Shown here: positions 17,078 through 25,198 of the stretch, piece by piece
How the letters are laid out: each line of letters opens with the position of its first letter
Position numbering within the stretch: position 1 is the first letter of the stretch
Program-made: the position numbers and the translations under genes
Notes under the pieces: generated by a model
Databases searched by the model: none
What the model was told of the DNA's origin: nothing
Seen by the model: only the letters and a program-made list of their open reading frames with translations
Assembly (NCBI GenBank): GCA_012730015.1
Contig: JAAYBT010000269.1
Span: 1 to 32,102 of the forward strand
Direction of reading: 5' to 3'
DNA: 32,102 bases
DNA from: Clostridiaceae bacterium
Lineage (GTDB): Bacteria; Bacillota; Clostridia; Acetivibrionales; DTU013

Positions 17078-17557
17078 ATGATTGATTATTCATTTATTAT
17101 AAGAAAAGCAACCGAAGCAGATGCGCCTGCCATCAGGGGCATCATGCAGGAGTCCTTTAGCAAATACAAAAACGATGTTGGACTCACAGGAGAGATGGAA
17201 GCCCTGGCGGAAACATGTGAAGATATCGTCAATGATATAAGGAGCAAAGAGGTTTATATCGCTCTGCTTGATAATGTAGCCGTTGGCAGCATAAGAGTAG
17301 AGCTATTGCCCGACAATACAGCTTACCTGAGCAGGTTTGCAGTCAGTCTCTCCCACAACAATATTGGAATCGGCATATCATTGATAAGCCTTGTGGACAA
17401 GCTGCTGATTGAGAGAGGCATCAAATGCGTCAAGCTTCACACTGCTTCAAAATACCATGACCTTGTGCGCTTCTACTACGGCAGGGGCTTCTACATAGAC
17501 TCCACCACAAAAGACAGAGGCTATATCAGGGCACTGATGGTGAAGGAATATCTCTAA
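17078..17557 (+). CDS. GNAT N-acetyltransferase, candidate short N-acetylglutamate synthase
   Basis: This 159-residue single-domain GNAT protein begins with FIIRKATEADAPAI (beta-1/alpha-1 of the fold). VAVGSIRVE and AYLSRFAVSLSHNNIGIGISLI form motif A, with the acetyl-CoA pyrophosphate loop at NNIGIGI. The C-terminal block VKLHTASKYHDLVRFYYGRGFYIDS is motif B. It follows argF by 16 bases with AGGAGAAA upstream. The cluster lacks argJ, which would otherwise supply N-acetylglutamate by recycling acetyl groups. A small GNAT of this size placed at the end of an arginine operon is therefore a reasonable candidate for the first step (ArgA function). The family also acetylates many other amines, so substrate identity is inference from context only. 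Confidence 0.82.
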   Translation: MIDYSFIIRKATEADAPAIRGIMQESFSKYKNDVGLTGEMEALAETCEDIVNDIRSKEVYIALLDNVAVGSIRVELLPDNTAYLSRFAVSLSHNNIGIGISLISLVDKLLIERGIKCVKLHTASKYHDLVRFYYGRGFYIDSTTKDRGYIRALMVKEYL

Positions 17558-17564
17558 GCACACA

Positions 17565-17774
17565 TCAACCGCTGATATAGTCGTCAAAGTTCAACCCATT
17601 CGTCTTACAGTACTTCATAATGGACATCAATATTTTTTTACCGCCACCTATACCCGTATTCAAATACCTGTATAGGTGGGACGGATCAACACCGAGCTCC
17701 CTTGCAAAGCGGTTGTAATTTCCTGCGCAATTGCTTGTCATAAGCTCACGTACTTTTTGTCTGTTCACATCCAT
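17565..17774 (-). CDS. Small Cro/CI-like helix-turn-helix protein
   Basis: This 69-residue protein consists mostly of a single helix-turn-helix: NYNRFARELGVDPSHLYRYLNTG, with the recognition helix around PSHLYRYL, followed by a glycine-rich turn (GIGGGKKI) and a last helix ending DDYISG. I choose the ATG at 17774 because GGAGGAGAAG lies six bases upstream; an in-frame start 20 codons earlier has no such site. It is convergent with the GNAT gene, with only seven bases between their ends. About 210 AT-rich bases separate it from ribU, in which I see no gene. Target and ligand are unknown. Confidence 0.75.
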   Translation of the reverse strand: MDVNRQKVRELMTSNCAGNYNRFARELGVDPSHLYRYLNTGIGGGKKILMSIMKYCKTNGLNFDDYISG

Positions 17775-17984
17775 TGACTTCTCCTCCAAACTCTTATTCG
17801 CGGTGAAATCAGCTATAAATGAAGCAAATTGCATATAATTACAGCAAATAGAATGCTTCTTAGGTAAATTATTACATATTTATTTAATTCTAGTACGCTT
17901 CTGGAATAATGTCAATGGATTTTCACAAAATATTGAAAATATTACCGTCAAATACTCACACAGATTGAGTACACCAAAGAGGCA

Positions 17985-18572
17985 TCACTCCAACCATCTA
18001 TTGACGACCTTGCTGACTGCTTTATATACAATAAAGGCAAATATCGAGTTTAGTCCGGCCTTAAGCAGGTTAAAGGGTATAATCGCGGGTACCAGCAAGC
18101 TTTTCACCGTTTCAATTGGTATTCCGTAAAAATTAGGTTGAATAATGAGATTGACCGGAATCATAACAGCCGCCATTGCAAGGGTTCCTGCAACAAGGGC
18201 AATAATAGCGCCTTTAAGACTGTGAATTTTCCTGTAAATCAAGCCCGCCAAAAACACAAAGGTTCCCGTAGCTATAACATGCATTACGAAGCCTACAAAT
18301 CCGTCCGGAGACATAAGGGCCTGTATAGCAGAAACAACAACCGTTATCAACAAACCTGAAAGAGGCCCGAAAAGAAATGCTCCGATTAATATTGGTACAT
18401 CTGCCGGCTCATAAATCAGGTAGGGTGCTGCCGGAATCAGTGGAAATCTTATTAGCAGCATAAAGACGATTGAGAGTGCTGACAATATAGCCAAAGTGGC
18501 CATCTTCCTGACTGTGATTTCTGGTTTTGATACAATTCTCTGGTTAGCCTCAGCTTTCTGATTAGCTTCCAT
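17985..18572 (-). CDS. ribU: Riboflavin ECF transporter S component RibU
   Basis: This 195-residue membrane protein has about five to six hydrophobic segments (from about residue 26). LPLYE-like substrate-site features are represented by FPLIPAAPYLIYEPADVPILIGAFLFGPLSG, a hallmark of RibU S components that bind riboflavin or FMN. It has no A, A' or T energising genes nearby and so should share a common ECF module encoded elsewhere. The start ATG at 18572 has GCGGAGG upstream. It is the only gene behind the FMN riboswitch, which independently supports riboflavin as the ligand. Expression is expected to fall when FMN is abundant. Confidence 0.92.
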   Translation of the reverse strand: MEANQKAEANQRIVSKPEITVRKMATLAILSALSIVFMLLIRFPLIPAAPYLIYEPADVPILIGAFLFGPLSGLLITVVVSAIQALMSPDGFVGFVMHVIATGTFVFLAGLIYRKIHSLKGAIIALVAGTLAMAAVMIPVNLIIQPNFYGIPIETVKSLLVPAIIPFNLLKAGLNSIFAFIVYKAVSKVVNRWLE

Positions 18573-18611
18573 TTTACATTACCTCCGCAAAATAAATTTA
18601 TTATGCGGGGA

Positions 18612-18645
18612 ACAAAAAATTCCCCGGAAATATAATCCCAGGGAA
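18612..18645 (-). terminator. Riboswitch-controlled intrinsic terminator upstream of ribU
   Basis: On the minus strand TTCCCTGG (18638-18645) pairs with CCGGGGAA (18620-18627) with one wobble pair and is followed at once by a run of six T. It lies between the FMN aptamer and the ribU ribosome-binding site, as expected for a transcription-terminating expression platform. Confidence 0.8.
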
Positions 18646-18668
18646 CATTAAAAACAAAACTGCATCGC

Positions 18669-18788
18669 AATCTTCTTCCATCCAGACTTTACTGTCGGCT
18701 CAGGAATCACACCTGATCGGCTTTCGCTCGCGGGCTAGCATATTATCGCATTACCGCCGGTAGGGACTCTCACCCTGCCCTGAAGATT
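18669..18788 (-). ncRNA. FMN riboswitch (RFN element)
   Basis: Read on the minus strand the element shows the conserved RFN blocks in order: a closing stem beginning AATCTTCAGGGCAGGG, then GAGAGTCCCTACCGGCGGTA, GCCCGCGAGC, GATCAGGTGTGATTCCTGA, GCCGACAGT, and AGTCTGGATG with the returning strand GAAGATT. All the highly conserved positions I know are present. It binds FMN and turns off the downstream ribU, probably through the terminator at 18612-18645. Confidence 0.97.
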
Positions 18789-18807
18789 ATATTCAATTAC
18801 TCTATTT

Positions 18808-18836
18808 ATATTACACCGAAGCATCGTCTGCGTCAA
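18808..18836 (-). promoter_or_regulatory. Sigma-A promoter of the FMN riboswitch/ribU transcript
   Basis: On the minus strand TTGACG (18831-18836) and TAATAT (18808-18813) are exactly 17 bases apart. The predicted start near 18801 lies just before the first base of the riboswitch. It begins about 15 bases past the stop codon of the upstream symporter gene, and no terminator is visible between them. Confidence 0.8.
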
Positions 18837-18850
18837 TAGCCCATGAATAT

Positions 18851-20326
18851 TTATTCCCGAGGCTTCCAAAGTGCATCAACAGGTTTACCGGTAAGCAGCT
18901 CAAAGTCGGCTCTCTCCTCCTCATTGAAGCTGTGGATACCTTCTCCGGCCTTCATCTTTCGCACACCTTTCAGCACATTATTAAAGCGCCTGCAGTCCAA
19001 TTTATAGCGCAGTGCAAAAAACAATGCACTTGCCAGAAACACAACCGGAATTATCACAAACATCCATTTGATGGTTGCCACTACATTCGAAGATGCGTAT
19101 TTGGTAGGATCAAAGGCATTTATGCTGCTTTTTAGAATATTGTATTCATTCTGATTAAATCCCGAAAGCTGCAGTCCGAACCCCAACAGCAAAATAGCAA
19201 GCCCACTGGAGAATTTTCTAAGAAAGGTGGTAAAACCGCTGTAGATTCCTTCCCTCCGTTTTCCGGTCATGAGCTCATCAACATCAAAGATATCGGATAA
19301 CATAGACCATGTCGCCAGATTGCCGGCTGCTGCTCCAAATGCAATGAACACTGCAAGTATGCATAGTATGATAAAAGGTGTTTCACTGGTTACAAAGGCA
19401 AAAGCTAAAGACGCCGCTATCCAGATAGGAATTCCCAGATATAGAGGATGGCATTTACCTTTTTTCTGAGCGATCAGGTTATGTAAAAACATAAAGAGAA
19501 GCTGAAACACAAGAAGTACACCCATCAGCGTTTCATAATTTTTATACTGCAGCACAACAATGTCTATATAGAACATAAAGAGCGCAAGGAGCAGGTCTAT
19601 AGCTACCTGAACAAATATGAATATTCCCAGGTATATACGGTAGGTTTTATTTTGAAGTACAGTGAACCAATTCCGCACAGAGAAATTTTCGGGCGTTGGC
19701 AGGTCTTCCCTTTCTTTTGTTCCAATAAAGGTAAAAAACCAGCATAATGCAAAGATCAGACCGAAAATAATTGCCATGATCAGATATCCAGTCTTCTGCT
19801 CCGGACCGTTCACCTCGCCGCCAATGGCTTTGATGATCATGCTCGGAATAATGGCCGCTATTATAGAAGTTCCGGCTGAAAAAACCATTCTGACAGTGGT
19901 ATAGCTGGTTCGCTCATTATAATCATCTGTCATTTCAGGCAGTATGGAATTGTATGGCACCATGACAATTGTGAAAGCTGTCCCGAATGACATGTACGCC
20001 AGCATGTGATAAATAAAAGCAGCTGTTTGCGATGTTATTCCGAATGAATACCACATCAAAACAAAGGAAACAAAGACAGGAATTATACCAATAAGGAAAT
20101 AAATACGGCGGCGGCCGTACCTGGAACGTGTCCTGTCAGACATGACCCCGACAATGGGATCAGTTACAGCATCCCAAAGCTTTCCTATAAATATGACTGT
20201 GGTAGCAAGAACAACAGGAAGTCCTTCGACGATAACCAGATAGTTCATATAGAGCATGCTGAATATAAGAAAAGCCCCGCCTCCGTAGATGTCTCCGCAT
20301 GCATAACCGATTTTTCTCTTCAACAT
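18851..20326 (-). CDS. Sugar:cation symporter of the GPH family (MFS)
   Basis: This protein of about 491 residues has roughly 12 hydrophobic segments and belongs to the glycoside-pentoside-hexuronide:cation symporter family (MelB, XynP, GusB). Diagnostic features are IGYACGDIYGGGAFLIFSML at the N-terminus, the helix 2 to loop sequence LWDAVTDPIVGVMSDRTRSRYGRRR, and LPEMTDDYNERTSYTTVRM near residue 130. I prefer the ATG at 20326, spaced about ten bases from GAAAGG, over a TTG at 20335. It is the last gene of the catabolic operon, about 65 bases after the aldehyde dehydrogenase gene. Family members import glycosides or uronides with Na+ or H+, so it probably takes up the operon's substrate. The exact sugar is unknown. 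Confidence 0.92.
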   Translation of the reverse strand: MLKRKIGYACGDIYGGGAFLIFSMLYMNYLVIVEGLPVVLATTVIFIGKLWDAVTDPIVGVMSDRTRSRYGRRRIYFLIGIIPVFVSFVLMWYSFGITSQTAAFIYHMLAYMSFGTAFTIVMVPYNSILPEMTDDYNERTSYTTVRMVFSAGTSIIAAIIPSMIIKAIGGEVNGPEQKTGYLIMAIIFGLIFALCWFFTFIGTKEREDLPTPENFSVRNWFTVLQNKTYRIYLGIFIFVQVAIDLLLALFMFYIDIVVLQYKNYETLMGVLLVFQLLFMFLHNLIAQKKGKCHPLYLGIPIWIAASLAFAFVTSETPFIILCILAVFIAFGAAAGNLATWSMLSDIFDVDELMTGKRREGIYSGFTTFLRKFSSGLAILLLGFGLQLSGFNQNEYNILKSSINAFDPTKYASSNVVATIKWMFVIIPVVFLASALFFALRYKLDCRRFNNVLKGVRKMKAGEGIHSFNEEERADFELLTGKPVDALWKPRE

Positions 20327-20392
20327 TCCAATCAACGCCTTTCAGATAACTTTATTTAGCCACAAACCAAAAGAAGCTTTCTAAAAATCTGC

Positions 20393-21895
20393 TTAAATAG
20401 TCCCATCCCATGTACTGACTTTTTCAGCTCTGATTTCTTCCTCATCAAACCATCTTGTTGTAACTGTCTTAGTTTTCGTATAAAAGCGGATGCCGTCCTT
20501 CCCTAGAACATGAAGATCACCAAAGAAGGAGCTTTTATGGCCGGAAAAGGGAAATACTCCTACAGGTACGGGTATCCCAACATTGATACCGACCATCCCG
20601 CCATCGGTGTATCGAGCAAATTCCCGGGCATAGTAGCCATTACTGGTGAAAATGACCGATCCATTGGCATAAGGATTTTCGTTCATTATTTTAAGTCCTT
20701 CTTCAAAGCTTGCAACACGCTTGATGCACAGTACAGGCCCGAATATCTCATCCGTGCCCACCTTCATCCCCGGCATTACATGATCGAAGATTGTCGGTCC
20801 CACATAGAAGCCCTTTTCAAATCCATCGACCACTTTGCCTCTTCCGTCGAGTATCAGCTTCGCTCCTTCTTTCACTCCGTCCTCGATGCACCTCTCGATA
20901 AAATCCTTGTGGGATTCCGAGACTACCGGACCAAGTTCTGAAGCCTTATCAAAAGCGGGTCCGACGACACGTTCCCTGCTAAGACGAACCAGCGCATCTG
21001 CAAGCCTGTCTGCAATGCTTTCCTGTACGACAACAACAGGTAACGCCATACAGCGCTCTCCTGCACAGCCAAGATAAGCATTAATGATACCTTTCGCGGT
21101 TCTCTCAATAGGTGCATCCTCAAGTACCAGTGCGTGGTTTTTTGCCTCGCATAATGCCTGGACTCGTTTTCCGGCCGCTGCCGCCGTAGAATAGATATGC
21201 TTGCCAACACTAGTCGATCCAACAAAAGTAATACCATTAACATCGGGATGACTAAGGAATATTTCCGCTTCATTCCTACTACATGTTACAATATTTAAAA
21301 CTCCGTCGGGAAGTCCCGCCTCTCTATACAATTCCGCGAATCGCATAGCTGTCAATGGGGTCATGCTGGCAGCCTTGAGCACGATTGTGTTCCCACAGGC
21401 TATACACATGGGTGTCATCCAACCCATCGGTATCATAGCCGGAAAATTGAAAGGCGCTATGCCTGCAAAAACACCAACAGACTCTCTGTATAGTACTGAG
21501 TCAAAGCCAGCAGAAGTGTCCATCAGTGATTCCCCCATCATGAGGTTTGGTGCGGATATAGCCTGTTCAGTTGCCTCTTTGGCTTTCAGCACATCTCCCG
21601 CCGCTTCATCAAGCACCTTTCCATTCTCGGTGGCAACCAGCAATGTAAGCTCATCCATATGCTTTTCTATCAATCCACGTAGCCGGTAGAGCACCTGCAC
21701 ACGCTTCATGACAGGAGTAGAGGACCAATCCTTATATGCAGCCTTTGCTGCCGAAATCGCCCTATCCACTTCCTCCTTCGTGCAGCATGGCGCCTGTGCA
21801 ATCACCTCACCAGTACTTGGATTATATACATTCATGTATTCCTTTGCAACAGATTCTATGAATTCATTATTGATAAACAATTTTACCTTTTTCAT
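20393..21895 (-). CDS. Methylmalonate/malonate-semialdehyde dehydrogenase-like (MmsA/IolA) aldehyde dehydrogenase
   Basis: This 500-residue aldehyde dehydrogenase carries the MmsA/IolA-type signatures GIAPFNFPAMIPMGWM (145-160) and GCAGERCMALPVVV, with catalytic Cys282 (276-289). In place of the usual ELGGK element it has the KNHA sequence (252-255) of CoA-acylating semialdehyde dehydrogenases. In that family the thioester is released by CoA, giving acetyl-CoA or propionyl-CoA. IolA does this in inositol catabolism and MmsA in valine breakdown. The NAD-site segment reads VLKAASMTP rather than the more usual VLKPSExxP, so it may be a divergent branch. Its ATG overlaps the IclR gene stop by four bases, with GGGAGG upstream. 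Substrate assignment is inference. Confidence 0.88.
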   Translation of the reverse strand: MKKVKLFINNEFIESVAKEYMNVYNPSTGEVIAQAPCCTKEEVDRAISAAKAAYKDWSSTPVMKRVQVLYRLRGLIEKHMDELTLLVATENGKVLDEAAGDVLKAKEATEQAISAPNLMMGESLMDTSAGFDSVLYRESVGVFAGIAPFNFPAMIPMGWMTPMCIACGNTIVLKAASMTPLTAMRFAELYREAGLPDGVLNIVTCSRNEAEIFLSHPDVNGITFVGSTSVGKHIYSTAAAAGKRVQALCEAKNHALVLEDAPIERTAKGIINAYLGCAGERCMALPVVVVQESIADRLADALVRLSRERVVGPAFDKASELGPVVSESHKDFIERCIEDGVKEGAKLILDGRGKVVDGFEKGFYVGPTIFDHVMPGMKVGTDEIFGPVLCIKRVASFEEGLKIMNENPYANGSVIFTSNGYYAREFARYTDGGMVGINVGIPVPVGVFPFSGHKSSFFGDLHVLGKDGIRFYTKTKTVTTRWFDEEEIRAEKVSTWDGTI

Positions 21896-22656
21896 ATTTG
21901 CCTCCCTTCTTCCGGTTCATATCCCAGCTGCTCTGAAACTTTATGTGCTGCCTCTATCAATTGACGCGGCACTATATCAGCTTTGCTTTTAATTCTGTTT
22001 ACAGGTCCTGAAATACCAACACTATAAAGAACGGTCCCTAGGTGGTTGTATATTGGCACTGCCATGCACATGATATCCTCACTCATTTCTCCATCATCGG
22101 TTGCGTAGCCTCTGGAGACGATTTCATCCAGTTCTTTACGAAGCTTTTCCGGATCAGTTATGGTTTTATTTGTATAGGGTTTGAAATCTATCCTCGCCAA
22201 AATGCTTTCTCGCTTATCCTCCTCACAAAACGCAAGCAGGCACTTTCCGACAGATGAACAGTATATAGGTTCCGCATTTCCCACCTTTGCATTTACTGCA
22301 AGAGGCGAGTCGGCCATTATTTGTTCTATAACCACAGCGCTGTCATTACTCAGCATGCATAAGTGAGACGATTCGCCTACACTTTCCACCAGGCTGGTCA
22401 TATAAGGTTTTGCTGTCGAAATTACATCTAGATTTTTGAGCAATTGGTCTGACAGACGCAGTATTCCGGGCCCTAGCTTGTATTTGGACGTATTACTATC
22501 CTGTGTAACGACATTGAATGAAATCAATGTATCAAGAATTCTGAATGCGGTGCTTTTATTAACACCCAGTTCTTCTGCAACCTGTGTTACACCAGCACTT
22601 TTCCTTTTTGATAGAAAGAAAAGTGCCTGCATTCCTCTTCCAAGTGATTGAATCAT
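21892..22656 (-). CDS. IclR family transcriptional regulator
   Basis: This 254-residue protein has an N-terminal winged helix (GMQALFFLSKRKSAGVTQVAEELGVNKSTAFRILDTL, about residues 8-44, quoted as two blocks divided at AGVTQ) and a C-terminal IclR effector domain with SSVGKCLLAF, GYATDDGEMSEDIMCMAVPIYN and SVGISGP. IclR proteins usually act as dimers on short palindromes and respond to a pathway intermediate. It is embedded in the catabolic operon, 45 bases after the RpiB-like gene and overlapping the dehydrogenase gene by four bases, so it is very likely the local regulator. A candidate operator is the half-site array at 28315-28340. The ATG at 22656 has GGAGAA upstream. Confidence 0.93.
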   Translation of the reverse strand: MIQSLGRGMQALFFLSKRKSAGVTQVAEELGVNKSTAFRILDTLISFNVVTQDSNTSKYKLGPGILRLSDQLLKNLDVISTAKPYMTSLVESVGESSHLCMLSNDSAVVIEQIMADSPLAVNAKVGNAEPIYCSSVGKCLLAFCEEDKRESILARIDFKPYTNKTITDPEKLRKELDEIVSRGYATDDGEMSEDIMCMAVPIYNHLGTVLYSVGISGPVNRIKSKADIVPRQLIEAAHKVSEQLGYEPEEGRQI

Positions 22657-22701
22657 AAGTTCTCCTCCGAAATACTCTGATAAGTATGTGCCTGGTACTC
22701 A

Positions 22702-23334
22702 CTACGGTATTTTGATATCTGCAAGTATTTCTTTAATACTGTCAGATTTTTGTTTTTGGTCAGCTACAAGACGATAAAAGGGCTTATGTGAAAATGCGGT
22801 TTGAATCAACTTGCGATCCAACGTATTTAGGATTTCTTCAAATGATTTATGCGTAGATCTTGATATGTCCTGCAAAATACAGCGGCTTTCCTTCTGACTT
22901 GCACTTCTCTGCGGCGGATAACCCTTACCGACATTGTCTGAAAAGAGCTTTTCAAAAATGTATCCAAGGTTCAGATCCCCTGCCCACCCGTACCCTTTAT
23001 TAAGAGCAAGAGATATGCAATTGCCTGCGTTGATGCTTGAAAACAGGAAAGCATCTATTGGTTCTGCAATCAAGCCACAGAAAACATTCGGATACTGCAT
23101 GGCAGAATTTAGAAAACCCTGCCCTGTCCCGCATCCTCCGATGACCATATCCACCGCCCCTAAGTTCAAGAGTACTCCCGCCATAAAACCTGTATGTATA
23201 TAGGTCAGTTCGGTTTGAAACTCACCATCAGTCATGCCGACATTGAAAACTTCCTGTCCGGAATATTCAAGTGCCGATAGAATGTCCCTGTTTTTTGAAC
23301 GGGCGGATACCTCATTTATTACTGCAACTCTCAC
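22702..23334 (-). CDS. RpiB/LacA/LacB-family sugar-phosphate isomerase-like protein
   Basis: This 210-residue protein is related to ribose-5-phosphate isomerase B and the galactose-6-phosphate isomerase subunits. The N-terminal strand is RVAVINEVSARSKNRDI. The active-site loop GGCGTGQGF has Cys68 at the place of the catalytic cysteine of RpiB, and GLIAEPIDAFLFSSINAGNCISL matches the second conserved block with the N-A-N-like anion site. It is longer than RpiB (about 150 residues), with roughly 60 extra C-terminal residues that I do not recognise. The start is a GTG at 23334 overlapping the transketolase stop by four bases. Beside a split transketolase it likely interconverts an aldose and ketose of four to six carbons. 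The substrate need not be ribose 5-phosphate. Confidence 0.85.
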   Translation of the reverse strand: MRVAVINEVSARSKNRDILSALEYSGQEVFNVGMTDGEFQTELTYIHTGFMAGVLLNLGAVDMVIGGCGTGQGFLNSAMQYPNVFCGLIAEPIDAFLFSSINAGNCISLALNKGYGWAGDLNLGYIFEKLFSDNVGKGYPPQRSASQKESRCILQDISRSTHKSFEEILNTLDRKLIQTAFSHKPFYRLVADQKQKSDSIKEILADIKIP

Positions 23335-24311
23335 ATGCCTCGCCTCCTTCCGATTGCTTTTTTAGCTTTGATACATATATCTCGAGCTGTCAGCCCATAT
23401 TTTTCCATTAGATAATCCTGTGTTCCTACCTCACCGAAGGTGTCGTTCACTCCCACACGTTCGAGCGGTATCGGGAAGTTTTCGCACACCACCTCTGAGA
23501 CAGCGCTTCCAAGTCCGTTTACGATATTGTGGTTTTCAGCTGTGACTATTGCACCGCAGCATTTTGCTGCATCAATAACCGCTTGAGAATCGATCGGCTT
23601 TATTGTATGCATGTCAATAACCATAGCATTGATTCCCTCCTCCGCAAGCATCTGCGCCGCCCTCAACGATTCATATACCATTATACCGCAAGCAATTATG
23701 GCAATACTATTACCCTCTCTTAAAACATTTGCTTTTCCTATTGAAAATTCAGCTTTTTCATCATAAATACGCATTGTTTTACGGCGTACATATCTCATGT
23801 AAAAATTTCCATAGGTTTCAGCCATATATCTGACCGCATACGGAAGCATTACAGCATCAGCGGGTTCAAAAACTATCATCCCAGGTATATTACGGATTAT
23901 CCCCATATCTTCAAATGGCATATGCGTACCCCCGTTTGAGGTAGCTGCCACACCGGCATCCGCACCGATGATTTTTACATTCAGGTCCTGGTAGGCGCAA
24001 GAAAGGAAGAGCTGGTCATAGACCCGGCGCGATGCGAATGTGCCAAATGCATGCAGATAAGGAACATATCCTGTCGCTGATAGTCCTGCTGCCATACCTG
24101 CTGCGTGCGCCTCCATGATCCCACAATTGATAGCCCGATCCGGGTATTCCTTATAGAAAGGCTTTGTTCCCATGGAACTGCTTGTATCCACATCGATGAC
24201 AAGAATCTTGTCGTTGCGCCCAGCCTCTTCTATAAGTGCATTGCAGTAATGCACGCGCATATCGGTTTTATCCGGCTGAAAGTCGATCAAAACATTGTTG
24301 TTACGTGTCAT
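23331..24311 (-). CDS. Transketolase-like, C-terminal subunit (PYR and C-terminal domains)
   Basis: This 326-residue protein is the second half of a transketolase. It contains the pyrimidine-binding domain with the cofactor-activating glutamate in GIMEAHAAGMAAGL (about residues 44-57), the TGGTHMPFEDMGI-like region (here NGGTHMPFEDMGIIRNIPGM), and a C-terminal domain ending in EVGTQDYLMEKYGL. It pairs with the upstream N-terminal subunit, whose stop overlaps its ATG by four bases. Such split enzymes form the active site at the subunit interface and move two-carbon ketol units. Split forms occur in central metabolism of Clostridia and also in dedicated sugar pathways, for example apulose-4-phosphate (AptA/AptB) and sulfoquinovose (SqwG/SqwH) breakdown. 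Placement in this operon suggests a dedicated substrate. Confidence 0.92.
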   Translation of the reverse strand: MTRNNNVLIDFQPDKTDMRVHYCNALIEEAGRNDKILVIDVDTSSSMGTKPFYKEYPDRAINCGIMEAHAAGMAAGLSATGYVPYLHAFGTFASRRVYDQLFLSCAYQDLNVKIIGADAGVAATSNGGTHMPFEDMGIIRNIPGMIVFEPADAVMLPYAVRYMAETYGNFYMRYVRRKTMRIYDEKAEFSIGKANVLREGNSIAIIACGIMVYESLRAAQMLAEEGINAMVIDMHTIKPIDSQAVIDAAKCCGAIVTAENHNIVNGLGSAVSEVVCENFPIPLERVGVNDTFGEVGTQDYLMEKYGLTARDICIKAKKAIGRRRGM

Positions 24312-25198
24312 CTTCCCTGCCCCTCTTTTTCTATATCTGTCTGTTCTTTCTCCAGAGCTTTTTGAAGTCTTCTTTCTACTTCACATATAGCCTCTTCAGC
24401 CATAGCTTCGGTAACCACCATATAATGATTGAAGGAAGCAATCTCGGCAAAGGAACACCCCTGTCCCTTTTGAGTGTCCAGCAGGACAACAGTGGGCTTC
24501 CCAATAGATTTACTGATCTGTTTCGAATCCATAAGTGCTCTGTAAATATCCCCACAGTCCTTCCCATCAGCCTTCTGCACTTCAAAACCAAAAGCAGAGA
24601 ATTTCACACCGAGATCGAATGTGGAGCAGATATCATTTGTATATCCATCAAGCTGGCGTTTGTTGCAATCCACGATTAAGATCATATTGTCCAATTTCCT
24701 GTGCGCAGCAAACTGTATGCCTTCCCACACCTGGCCTTCCTGTAATTCTCCGTCCCCTATTATTATGTAAACATAATTATCCAAGCCCTTCATTTTGTTG
24801 CCGAGCGCAGCCCCGATGCCAAGAGAAATACCCTGCCCCAGCGAACCCGTGCTCAGATCGATCCCTGGTGTTTTCAACCTGTCACAGTGGCTGGGTAGAC
24901 TGGTGCCATTCTGATTCAGCGTGTTGAGTAACTCAATGTCAAAATAACCCTTGTATGCAAGCGCCGAATAAAGCGCCGGTCCGCAATGCCCCTTGGACAG
25001 CACCAGCCAATCCCGATCCTCTTTCTGAGGATTCCCGGGATCAACATTCATGACGCCTTCATACAGCACAGCCAGAACTTCGCAAATGGACATGGAGCCT
25101 CCGATGTGCCCGTAACCTGCTGCAGCAATAGAGCTAATTGTCAGCTTGCGTATATGGGCGGCGGCCTTAATAAATTGATTGATATTAACATTATTTAT
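24308..25198 (-). CDS. Transketolase-like, N-terminal (PP) subunit with no canonical start codon
   Basis: This is the first half of transketolase, which binds the diphosphate and Mg2+ of TPP. The cofactor motif is IGDGELQEGQVWEGIQ, followed by VDCNKRQLDG, with STGSLGQGISLGIGAAL before it. The first ATG is at 25093, but the conserved block AAAHIRKLTISSIAAAGYGHIGGSM begins upstream of it (quoted in two parts, divided at SIAAA). The block includes the TPP-site histidine in GHIGG. That upstream frame is open to about 25231 and contains no ATG, GTG or TTG. The best-placed initiator is AUA at 25196-25198, reading NNVNINQFIK next, about seven bases after GGGG and overlapping the Gfo/Idh gene end. 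I therefore annotate from 25198. A sequencing error or other rare start remains possible. Confidence 0.85.
   Translation of the reverse strand: MNNVNINQFIKAAAHIRKLTISSIAAAGYGHIGGSMSICEVLAVLYEGVMNVDPGNPQKEDRDWLVLSKGHCGPALYSALAYKGYFDIELLNTLNQNGTSLPSHCDRLKTPGIDLSTGSLGQGISLGIGAALGNKMKGLDNYVYIIIGDGELQEGQVWEGIQFAAHRKLDNMILIVDCNKRQLDGYTNDICSTFDLGVKFSAFGFEVQKADGKDCGDIYRALMDSKQISKSIGKPTVVLLDTQKGQGCSFAEIASFNHYMVVTEAMAEEAICEVERRLQKALEKEQTDIEKEGQGR

Noticed and set aside
17775-17984. A hidden gene or regulatory RNA between the HTH gene and ribU
   Set aside because: The stretch is AT-rich with many stops in all frames, and I found no convincing stem-loop or promoter pair.
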